From the NCBI RefSeq assembly GCF_014699055.1, contig NZ_JACXAC010000010.1, positions 1-54,168 of the forward strand: 54,168 bases of DNA, written 5' to 3'. The DNA comes from Hymenobacter armeniacus (lineage in GTDB: Bacteria; Bacteroidota; Bacteroidia; Cytophagales; Hymenobacteraceae). A program made the position numbers and the translations under genes. The notes beneath the pieces were generated by a model, which saw nothing but the letters and a program-made list of their open reading frames with translations, made no database searches and was not told where the DNA came from. Below are positions 1 through 7,518 of this stretch, one piece after another; position 1 is the first letter of the stretch, and each line of letters opens with the position of its first letter.

Positions 1-312
1 GGCGGCTACCCGGGCGGCTACCCCGGCCGCCCGGCCGGTGCCGTGCCCGGCGCAGCGCCCGGCAGCCAGCCGGCAGCCCCCGCCCCCGGCACGCCCACCG
101 ACTCGACCCGCACCGCACCGGCGGCGGTGCCCGGCACCCTGCCCGGACTGCAAGCCCCCACGGCTCAACCCGCCGATACCACGCGCCGCCCGGCCACGCC
201 GGCCCCGGCCCAGCCCGGCAATCTCATCAACGCACCCGCCAACGCGCCCTCGCCGGGCACCACCACGCCCAACGGCACCACGCCGGCCGGCAGCCCCGGC
301 GGCCGCCCCTAA
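1..312 (+). CDS. C-terminal part of a Pro/Ala/Gly-rich protein (5' end outside window)
   Basis: The frame is open from base 1 and ends at TAA 310-312, so only the last 103 residues are visible. They are low-complexity: two GGYPG units at the start, then a tail rich in Pro, Ala, Thr and Gly with few charged residues. No catalytic domain or membrane segment can be seen. Such tails occur at the ends of secreted or envelope-associated proteins in Bacteroidota, but the function cannot be read from this fragment. A GTG at 43 lies in frame but is probably internal. An inverted repeat at 338-403 follows and may terminate transcription. Confidence 0.6.
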   Translation, partial: GGYPGGYPGRPAGAVPGAAPGSQPAAPAPGTPTDSTRTAPAAVPGTLPGLQAPTAQPADTTRRPATPAPAQPGNLINAPANAPSPGTTTPNGTTPAGSPGGRP

Positions 313-337
313 CGGCTAGGCGTTGGCGTTAGCAGAG

Positions 338-403
338 AAAACGTCGTGCCGGGCGCAACCGAAGCAAACAAGCTGCTTCACCTGCGCCCGGCATGACGTT
401 TTT
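338..403. terminator. Inverted repeat, terminator-like, between first two genes
   Basis: The arms AAAACGTC...TGCCGGGCGCA and TGCGCCCGGCA.TGACGTTTT pair across about 25 nt and are followed by a T run. The hairpin sits between the stop at 312 and the start at 463. Its outline (ACGTC at the outside, GCGCA, CGAAGCA/TGCTTC inside) resembles the dispersed repeats at 18140-18245 and 44199-44296. It may be a diverged copy that now serves as a terminator. Confidence 0.5.
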
Positions 404-462
404 GTTTCTTCGTGCCAACGCGCCGGCCGACGCCTACTTTTGCCCGGCGCTCATTTCCCCCG

Positions 463-1539
463 ATGCCTACTCCTCCGCCCACTCCCGTAGCCGACCAAGA
501 CGCGCATTTTTTGCAGCGCCTGCGGCCGTCGCGCCTCATTTTGCCGGTGGCGCTGGGGCTGCTGGTGGTGGGCTACCTCTTTTGGCGCAGCTATAAGCCC
601 GGCGACCTGGCCCCGCTGGCCCAGGCCGACTGGCGCTGGCTGGCCGCGGCCGTGCTGGTGCTGGCCGCCCGCGACCTAGGCTACATCTACCGCATCCGCC
701 ACATTGCCGAAACCGAGCTCACCTACCGGCAGGCGCTCGACGTGATTATGATTTGGGAATTCGCGTCCTGCGTGCTTCCCTCGGGGCAGGGCGGCACGGG
801 CGCGGCGCCGTTTATTCTGGAGAAAGAAGGCATTCCGCTGGGCAAAGGACTGGCCTACATCATGGTCACGGCCCTGCTCGACAACCTGTACTACGTGGTG
901 ATGGTGCCCCTGGTGGTGCTCATTGCCGGGGCCGGGCTCTACCCACACGAGGCCTTGCAAACCGGCTTTGTGGCCACGCTGCGGGTGGCATTTGGGGTGA
1001 GCTACCTGTTTGTGACGCTCTATGCGGGGCTGATGCTGTACGCCATTTTCATCAATCCCAGGTCGGTGCGGCGGCTGTTGGTGCGGCTGTTTTCGCTGCC
1101 GCTGCTGCGGCGCTGGCGGCGCACGGCCTACCGCCACGGCCAGGAGATGGTGCGGGCCTCGGGCCAGCTGCGCGGCAACGGGCCGGCCTACTGGTGGCGG
1201 GCCAGCGTGAGCACGGCCTTCGTCTGGACGGCCCGCTACGCCATCATCGGCTGCCTCATTGCCGCCTTTGTGCCCATGGATTCGGGCACGTTCCTGTTCA
1301 TTTTCGCCCGCAACATCACCTACAAAGTCATCCTGCTGGTGGCCATCACGCCGGGCGGCGCGGGCATTGCCGAAGGCGCCTTTCCCACGTTTTTTGGCAA
1401 GTTCATCGGCACGGCCACTATGACCAGCTTCCTGGTGTTCCTCTACCGCATCGTGACGTATTACCTATACCTCGTGCTGGGGCTGGTGTTCCTGCCGCGC
1501 TGGGTGACGCGGGTATTTGCGCGCGGAGGCAAGGAATAA
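463..1539 (+). CDS. Flippase-like / lysylphosphatidylglycerol synthase transmembrane-domain protein
   Basis: This is a polytopic inner-membrane protein of 358 residues from ATG 463. An in-frame GTG at 412 would add 17 arginine/proline-rich residues and looks less likely. It matches the LPG_synthase_TM (UPF0104) family: several hydrophobic helices, a conserved GQGGTGAAPFILEKEG stretch in the first half, and TPGGAGIAEGAFP near the C-terminus, the glycine-rich motif typical of the family. The soluble acyl/aminoacyltransferase domain of full-length MprF is absent, so this is the stand-alone membrane module. Stand-alone members are thought to move lipids or glycolipids across the membrane; the substrate here is unknown. 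The gene appears monocistronic, with a convergent gene ending at 1612. Confidence 0.82.
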   Translation: MPTPPPTPVADQDAHFLQRLRPSRLILPVALGLLVVGYLFWRSYKPGDLAPLAQADWRWLAAAVLVLAARDLGYIYRIRHIAETELTYRQALDVIMIWEFASCVLPSGQGGTGAAPFILEKEGIPLGKGLAYIMVTALLDNLYYVVMVPLVVLIAGAGLYPHEALQTGFVATLRVAFGVSYLFVTLYAGLMLYAIFINPRSVRRLLVRLFSLPLLRRWRRTAYRHGQEMVRASGQLRGNGPAYWWRASVSTAFVWTARYAIIGCLIAAFVPMDSGTFLFIFARNITYKVILLVAITPGGAGIAEGAFPTFFGKFIGTATMTSFLVFLYRIVTYYLYLVLGLVFLPRWVTRVFARGGKE

Positions 1540-1611
1540 GAACCTACCGCTAGGCTGGGATTACAGAACGGCAATACGTGCTGAAAACTGTAGCGGCACG
1601 GCGCTTACGCC

Positions 1612-4161
1612 TCACTTTGCGGGTCGCTGGTAGGTTTGCCAGAACTCGGGGCGGAATTCCGTCAGCGTCAGCTCGTCCAGCTCATGGCCCACAAAGCGGG
1701 GCTCCAGCTTGGGATTGGGCGGCGGCAGGGCGGTGCCAGCCGGCAGGTCGGCGAAGTATTCGTCGCAGATTTTCTGGGTGTGGAACGCCGAGCCGCCGAT
1801 GACGCGGCCCACGCCCACGCCCTTGCCGATGCTGCGGCGCACGTGGTAGCGCCCGTTGGCGCCCTTGGCGTATTCCACCACGTGGTCGGTGCGCGAATCT
1901 GTGAGGATGGTGTTGTATAGGTGGGCCACGAAGTCGTGCTTGGGCGCGTGCTTGTGGGCCACGGCGTTCCATTTCACGGTGTCCATTTGCCACAGGGCCT
2001 GGTAGCGGGTCACGGCGTAGTCGCGCTGCTGAATTTCCAGCTGGCCCGAATAGCCGGCTTCGAGGTAGGTGCCGGTGCTGCGGTGGGTGGCGCGCTTCAC
2101 AGCGAAGCTCAGCAGGTACACGGTTTCACCGTCGCGCACCAGCACGCTGTCGAGGCGAAAGCGGAACTTGCCCACGGTGCTGGTTTTGAACAGGGGCGAG
2201 ATGCGCACCGGGTCGGCCGCCGCGGCATAAAAGCCCTGGCCGCTTTCCACGATGTCACTGGCGCGCATCCGCGCCGCCGGGCGCTTCAGCACGTGGGCCT
2301 CCTGCACCCGAATCTGGTGCTGCGGGCCCCAGCCCATGAAGCCGCCGTTCCAGTTGCGGTAGCCGCCGGGCTCAAATGTCTGGCTCACGTACTCCGATTC
2401 GTAGCGCACGGTGTCGAAGTTGATGACTTGCCGCCGGGTGTAGAGCTGCGCCGAGTAGTCGGCCTGCTCGTAATTCTGCGGGGCGGCGGCCAGCACCTTC
2501 TTCATAATCTTGCGCGGGTCGAGGCTTTCGCCCCGCACCTGCACGCCCGCCAGCTCGTAGGCCGCGGGCTGTAGGTAAACCGTCAGGGCGGCAGCCGTGG
2601 GCGTCGCGCTGGCCGTGGCGTAGCCCACGCTGCTCACCGCCAGCCGCCCGCCAGCCGGCACGCCCAGCGCAAAGCGCCCCTGGCCGTCGGCCACCGTGCC
2701 CACGCCCTGGCCCGGCACCGCTACCGAGGCATAAGGCACCGGCGCCTTGGTCTGGCGGTCGAGCACCACGCCGCGCACCGGCACCACGGCGGCTCCGGCG
2801 GTGGCGGCGCGCACGCGGCGGGGCACTGCGGCCGGGTTCCGGCTGCCCGGGCCGCTATTGGCAGAGGCGCTGTCGGCCGGGGCGGGCAGGGCGGCGCTGG
2901 CGGTAGCGCGGGCCCCCCGCGGCGGGTGCACCTCGCGCAAAAACAGAAAGCCGTCCACCGCCTCGCTCCAGGGCGCGCGCATGGGCGTGTAGTCGAAGGC
3001 GTAGGTGGTGAGCTCGCGGCCGGGCGCGTCGTGCTTCAGGCTCACGAAAGCGTAGTCGGCCGGCTGGGCCAGCAGCTCGGCTTCGAGCGAGCCCGCGGCC
3101 GGCACGGGCACCGGCCGGTAGCCCATGGCCGGGAAACCGTGCGAGCCGCCGCCGGCCAGCGTGCCCAAAATGTACACCTGCTCGGGCCCAAGAGCCTCTT
3201 TCACGAGGCGGCCCATGGGCCGGTAGGCTTGCAGCTCGGCGGTGTCGAAACGGTCGGTGCGGTTGGCCAGGTGCGGCAGCGCGGCCCAGCACACCACTTT
3301 TTCCTGCGGGTGCTGCTGCACGTACCACAGCAGGTTGGCGGCCATCTGGGCATCGCGCGGGTTGCTGTCGAGGGCCTTAAACTCCTGTTCAGTTTTCGCG
3401 GTGGGGTCGTGCTCGGCGTAGTCGCGGGCCTGGGCCAGCAGGCTGCGCAGGGTTTGCTGCCAGAAGGCGGCCTCGGTGCGGCGCCGGGCATCGGAGCTGG
3501 CGGCAGCTTTGGCCACCTGTTTCGTGGCTTTGGCCATTTCCGCTTCAAACTCGGCCAGCGTGGTGGTGGGCAGAAAGGTGAAACGCTCGCCCATGAAGCC
3601 GATGACGCTTTCAAGGTAGTCGTAATTCAGCAGGGCCGCGCTCTTCTGCGGGGCCAGAAACGCCTGCAAGTCATCTACCAGGTCGCCGCCGTACTCGCCG
3701 CTCAGCTGCGGGTCGAAACCGGCCACGCGCAGCCCGTTTCGGCCCACCAACGGCAGCACGCCCTGAAACTCCTGCGCCGAAGTCCACACCCCAAACACGC
3801 TGTTGCCAAGGGCTTCCCGCGCCGGCCGGCCGGCTTCCAGCGCCTGCTGGGCCTTGTGCAGGTCATAAAACCCGCTCTCGAAAGCCACCGTGGTAAAGCC
3901 CATCTGCTCGCGCAGAAAGCGCAACAGCCGGATTTTGGCCTCGAACACGTTGCCTTCGCCGTGGGTGGGCTCGCCCAGCATCACCACCCGCGCCGGGCCG
4001 ATTTCGGCTTTCAAAAAATTCAGGTCCCGAAAATCGGTGTCGGTTGGGGCAATGCTGCGCACCGCGTGGGTGGGCAGGGGCGCAGGGGCCTGGGCGTGGG
4101 CGAATGCGCCCGCCAGCAGCAGCGCCCCCGCTAGGGCCGCCGCCTTGCAATCAATCAGCAT
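1612..4161 (-). CDS. Secreted erythromycin-esterase-like protein fused to a carboxypeptidase-regulatory-like domain
   Basis: This 849-residue protein begins with a signal peptide ending AFAHAQA (about 1-25). Residues about 40-400 resemble the erythromycin esterase (Ere) superfamily: MLGEPTHGEGN places Glu64 and His67, AFESG gives Glu95, and WAALPHLANR corresponds to the later histidine region, where classical Ere proteins have AHN.H. A Pro/Ala-rich linker follows. Then comes a beta-sandwich like CarboxypepD_reg (VRGVVLDRQTKAPVPYASV, about 455-540), and after it a roughly 300-residue C-terminal region of the sort found after such domains in Bacteroidota outer-membrane proteins. Secretion makes macrolide hydrolysis in the cytoplasm unlikely, and many Ere-like proteins have unknown substrates, so resistance should not be assumed. 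No T9SS sorting motif is obvious. Confidence 0.78.
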   Translation of the reverse strand: MLIDCKAAALAGALLLAGAFAHAQAPAPLPTHAVRSIAPTDTDFRDLNFLKAEIGPARVVMLGEPTHGEGNVFEAKIRLLRFLREQMGFTTVAFESGFYDLHKAQQALEAGRPAREALGNSVFGVWTSAQEFQGVLPLVGRNGLRVAGFDPQLSGEYGGDLVDDLQAFLAPQKSAALLNYDYLESVIGFMGERFTFLPTTTLAEFEAEMAKATKQVAKAAASSDARRRTEAAFWQQTLRSLLAQARDYAEHDPTAKTEQEFKALDSNPRDAQMAANLLWYVQQHPQEKVVCWAALPHLANRTDRFDTAELQAYRPMGRLVKEALGPEQVYILGTLAGGGSHGFPAMGYRPVPVPAAGSLEAELLAQPADYAFVSLKHDAPGRELTTYAFDYTPMRAPWSEAVDGFLFLREVHPPRGARATASAALPAPADSASANSGPGSRNPAAVPRRVRAATAGAAVVPVRGVVLDRQTKAPVPYASVAVPGQGVGTVADGQGRFALGVPAGGRLAVSSVGYATASATPTAAALTVYLQPAAYELAGVQVRGESLDPRKIMKKVLAAAPQNYEQADYSAQLYTRRQVINFDTVRYESEYVSQTFEPGGYRNWNGGFMGWGPQHQIRVQEAHVLKRPAARMRASDIVESGQGFYAAAADPVRISPLFKTSTVGKFRFRLDSVLVRDGETVYLLSFAVKRATHRSTGTYLEAGYSGQLEIQQRDYAVTRYQALWQMDTVKWNAVAHKHAPKHDFVAHLYNTILTDSRTDHVVEYAKGANGRYHVRRSIGKGVGVGRVIGGSAFHTQKICDEYFADLPAGTALPPPNPKLEPRFVGHELDELTLTEFRPEFWQTYQRPAK

Positions 4162-4269
4162 GCGTAGCAGAAAAAGGTGGGAAGGCTGCTTGGTGCAGCC
4201 CGGAAAGTGGCGGCAAGTTACTGGCCTTTTCCCGCCAGGCCCGAGCTTGAGCCCAACTGTTGAACAACA

Positions 4270-4304
4270 AAAAAGCCCCGAACCACAGTGGTTCGGGGCT
4301 TTTT
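4270..4304 (-). terminator. Strong hairpin terminator after the small lipoprotein gene
   Basis: The arms AAAAAGCCCCGAACCAC and GTGGTTCGGGGCTTTTT form an almost perfect stem flanked by A and T runs, so it can act in both directions. It lies 20 bases past the stop of the minus-strand lipoprotein gene and before the next minus-strand gene starts at 4161. Confidence 0.85.
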
Positions 4305-4323
4305 GTAGAATTGGCGGCGATGC

Positions 4324-4746
4324 CTAGTCTTTTTCCAGCATCAGCGTGGCGCCGTCGGCGGACTTCAGCGTGAGCTTGTCGTCGGTGAGGGTTTCTACGG
4401 CGAAAGTGTTGGCCGTAGCGCTGCCTTCGGGGGTGAAGGTGATGGTTTTACCGGCTTGGTCGAAGGTGTACTTGCCCGACACGGCACCGGCGGCGCCGTC
4501 GGTCATGGTGTAGTTGCCGTTGGCAAAAACGTGGAGCTCCTGCTGTTTTTGCGCGTCAGTTTGCTTTACTTTGTCGCCACTGGCATCGGTTTCCTTGGCA
4601 GTTTTCCATACCTTGCTATCGGTGCCGTACAGCATATTCACGCCTTCTACCTTGCCTTTGTCGTTGCCACACGCCGTGACAAACAACGACACCAACAGCA
4701 ACAGGCTGGCGAAATAACGGAGCGAAAAAAGGGACTGAAGTTTCAT
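4324..4746 (-). CDS. Small lipocalin-like lipoprotein of unknown function
   Basis: The gene encodes 140 residues from ATG 4746. The start was chosen because MKLQSLFSLRYFASLLLLVSLF is followed by the lipobox VTAC, a clear type II signal peptide. The frame stays open further upstream but loses this signal sequence. The mature part has alternating polar and hydrophobic residues with phrases such as NGNYTMTDG, GKYTFDQAGKTITFTPEG and DKLTLKSADG. This is typical of the small lipocalin-like lipoproteins common in Bacteroidota, in which a beta-barrel describes how a sample compound deviates from a reference. The ligand is unknown. A terminator follows at 4270-4304, and the gene is divergent from the LysM gene at 4931. 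Confidence 0.75.
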   Translation of the reverse strand: MKLQSLFSLRYFASLLLLVSLFVTACGNDKGKVEGVNMLYGTDSKVWKTAKETDASGDKVKQTDAQKQQELHVFANGNYTMTDGAAGAVSGKYTFDQAGKTITFTPEGSATANTFAVETLTDDKLTLKSADGATLMLEKD

Positions 4747-4930
4747 GAGCACAAAAAGAAGAATGGTGAAAGAATGAGAATGCCTGCGGTCGCAAACTCG
4801 TCGGCTTACGGACCCGCAAGCAAAAGAGTTTACGCCGCAACTTCGCCTGAGCCGGCCCGTATATGGGCCCTGTTGGCTACCCCCTCGGGGCGGCTCATTC
4901 AAATTTTTTTTCATCAAACGGAACAAATCC

Positions 4931-5221
4931 ATGGGACTCTTTGATTTTCTCAGCGACAAAGGCGAGCAAAAACCCGTAGAGCCCGCAGCGAAGCCGGCTG
5001 CTGGCGGCACTGATTTTTTCGGAAACGCGGCCAATGCCAATCCAGCCGCCGCCGGCGATTCGTACACCGTGGTAAGCGGTGACTCGCTGTCTAAAATTGC
5101 CAAACACCACTACGGTGACGCCGCCAAGTGGCATCAGATATACGAGGCCAACAAGGCCACCATCGGCAGTAACCCTGACCATATCGAAGTCGGTCAGGTG
5201 TTAACCCTACCTAGTCTCTAG
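4931..5221 (+). CDS. Small LysM-domain protein
   Basis: This 96-residue protein has no signal peptide. The N-terminus MGLFDFLSDKGEQKPVEPAAKP resembles cytosolic LysM proteins of the Kbp/YgaU type, though the BON domain of Kbp is missing. Residues about 45-94 form one complete LysM domain: SYTVVSGDSLSKIAKHHYGD, WHQIYEANK, IGSNPDHIEVGQVLTLPSL, with the DxxxIxxGQxLxLP ending usual for the 53-residue version. LysM normally binds N-acetylglucosamine-containing glycans, but without an export signal the protein may work inside the cell, as Kbp does. A hairpin terminator follows within 30 bases. Confidence 0.8.
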   Translation: MGLFDFLSDKGEQKPVEPAAKPAAGGTDFFGNAANANPAAAGDSYTVVSGDSLSKIAKHHYGDAAKWHQIYEANKATIGSNPDHIEVGQVLTLPSL

Positions 5222-5246
5222 GTACTTTTTTGCAGAAAAAAGGTGA

Positions 5247-5279
5247 GAAAAGCCACTCTGTTTCAGGGTGGCTTTTTTG
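5247..5279 (+). terminator. Intrinsic terminator of the LysM gene
   Basis: AAAAGCCAC and GTGGCTTTT pair around a short loop and are followed by further T residues. It lies 25 nt past the LysM stop codon and isolates that gene from the met promoter downstream. Confidence 0.85.
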
Positions 5280-5332
5280 TGTTTGGGCGGGTCCGAAAAC
5301 GGCCAGCGAAAAAATTATTTCGCCCGCCTCGC

Positions 5333-5364
5333 TTGCCCGACCAAAAATTTCTCTCGTACATTTG
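5333..5364 (+). promoter_or_regulatory. Bacteroidota-type promoter for the met leader
   Basis: TTG at 5333-5335 is followed, after 21 nt, by TACATTTG at 5357-5364, an exact match to the Bacteroidota -7 consensus TAnnTTTG. Transcription would begin near 5370, about 40 nt before the SAM riboswitch. This agrees with the riboswitch being the first element of the transcript. Confidence 0.7.
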
Positions 5365-5408
5365 CCCTCACCAACCCGGTACTCCCTGCTAACGGCGGGA
5401 AGTTTTAC

Positions 5409-5522
5409 GTTTTATACAGAAGCGGCGAGAGACTAGGCTCCCTGACCCGCTGGCAACCTTCCTTCCTGTGAAAGGTGCCAATTCCTACCCACTGCGGCGT
5501 TGGCCGCGCTGGGGCATATGAC
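5409..5522 (+). ncRNA. SAM-I (S-box) riboswitch
   Basis: The core carries the SAM-I signature: GGCAACC at 5452-5458, and the AAAGGTGCCAATTCCTACC block at 5471-5489 that forms P3 and its flank. Upstream is the P2 strand GAGACTAGGCTCCCTGACCC, which has the pattern seen in Bacteroidota members. GCGGC/GCCGC at 5494-5507 makes P4. P1 can form between about 5409-5417 and 5514-5522. SAM-I riboswitches sense S-adenosylmethionine and shut down methionine genes, which fits metY downstream. No simple terminator directly follows the aptamer. The start codon of metY is nearly 400 nt away, so the expression platform is unusual or involves the intervening region. Confidence 0.9.
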
Positions 5523-5654
5523 TCGAGTGCCATGGAAAATTCTTCTCGTTTCGCCTTTCCCAACCCGACTCCTGCGGCTGCTTTGCGCGCTGGGGCTTCG
5601 GGTTTCTCTGTTTCGGCCTTGGGCCGTTGCATGCCGGCCGCGCCGTTCGCCCGA

Positions 5655-5690
5655 ATGCGAATGTACTGTTGCTGCCCGTGTTGTTGCTAA
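5655..5690 (+). CDS. Candidate poly-cysteine leader peptide MRMYCCCPCCC
   Basis: Between the SAM riboswitch and metY lies a short frame ATG CGA ATG TAC, then TGT TGC TGC CCG TGT TGT TGC and TAA at 5688-5690. Six of its last seven codons are cysteine, split by one proline. The same frame opens at ATG 5532, just after the aptamer, so the peptide could have 11 or 52 residues; only the Cys end looks designed. Poly-Cys upstream frames that sense cysteine supply by ribosome stalling are known before sulfur genes in mycobacteria. Use of one here is inference. Bacteroidota often lack Shine-Dalgarno sequences, and none is visible. Confidence 0.55.
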   Translation: MRMYCCCPCCC

Positions 5691-5736
5691 GCTGATTTCG
5701 GCTTAGGCACCCCCTCCCCTCTTTTCTGGATTTTCT

Positions 5737-5795
5737 GGTGGCTTCTCGGGGCCGTCGCGCGCCTTTTCGGCGCGTTCGGCGCGCACCGGGCCACC
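5737..5795 (+). promoter_or_regulatory. Long GC-rich hairpin in the metY leader
   Basis: GGTGGC (5737-5742) pairs with GCCACC (5790-5795), and inside it GCGCGCC (5757-5763) pairs with GGCGCGC (5778-5784). The hairpin lies 46 nt past the poly-Cys stop codon. CACGGGCA at 5803-5810 is complementary to TGCCCGTG at 5673-5680 within the Cys codons, so alternative folding depending on ribosome position is possible. AAGCTGATT occurs twice (5689-5697 and 5850-5858). The regulatory role is inference. Confidence 0.4.
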
Positions 5796-5913
5796 GCTTC
5801 AGCACGGGCACACGCTGGGGGCTTGCTGCGCTTCAAGGGCTTGTTGACAAGCTGATTAGCGCCTTTTCCAATCAACTCATTCCGGTTTTTCAACCTTCAA
5901 CCATTCCCCCATT

Positions 5914-7293
<1,380 letters not shown>

Positions 7294-7297
7294 TTTC

Positions 7298-7386
7298 TGG
7301 TTGTCAGTTGCTCGTTGTCAGTTGTTAGCCTCAGACTTCTTGCCAAACAAACTGACAACCAATAATTAACAACTGACAACTGACAA
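7298..7386. repeat. Palindromic CAGTT-type intergenic repeat between metY and metX
   Basis: The left arm GGTTGTCAGTTG...GTTGTCAGTTGTTA at about 7299-7327 pairs with TAACAACTGACAACTGACAA at about 7366-7385 and with ACTGACAACC at 7351-7360. It begins five bases past the metY stop. Its building unit GTT..CAGTT recalls the repeats flanking the S23 gene at 19746-20297, so it may be a solo copy of a related family. Confidence 0.6.
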
Positions 7387-7397
7387 AATTTGGTCGA

Positions 7398-7507
7398 TGC
7401 AGAACCAGCCCACGGGCGGGCCCACTTTCCTGCAGTTTGTTGGAGAAAGATGGGGGTGAGATACCAAGGGCCGGTTTCGTGCGCTGGTTCTGCAGCGGCT
7501 TTTTTTA
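7398..7507 (+). promoter_or_regulatory. Structured leader with terminator-like closing stem upstream of metX
   Basis: TGCAGAACCAGC (7398-7409) and GCTGGTTCTGCA (7483-7494) make a perfect 12-bp stem, followed by GCGGC and seven T residues ending 12 nt before the metX start. The 73 nt enclosed can form further helices: GGCCC 7419-7423 with GGGCC 7468-7472, and CTTTC 7425-7429 with GAAAG 7445-7449. A plain terminator would not need so large a folded insert, so this may be an attenuator or ligand-sensing RNA for metX. It does not match a riboswitch class I recognise. Confidence 0.5.
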
Positions 7508-7518
7508 CTTGATGACCC

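Noticed and set aside
2926..4134. 402-codon plus-strand frame antisense to the Ere-like gene
   Set aside because: His/Gly/Gln-rich without a domain; a GC-driven shadow.
1612..4161. Macrolide-resistance gene
   Set aside because: Only the Ere superfamily is supported; the protein is exported, fused to other domains, and differs at the second histidine motif, so resistance cannot be claimed.
7451..7466. GGGGTGAGATACC resembling part of a TPP riboswitch
   Set aside because: The order and spacing of the other conserved TPP blocks are missing, and metX is not a thiamine gene.
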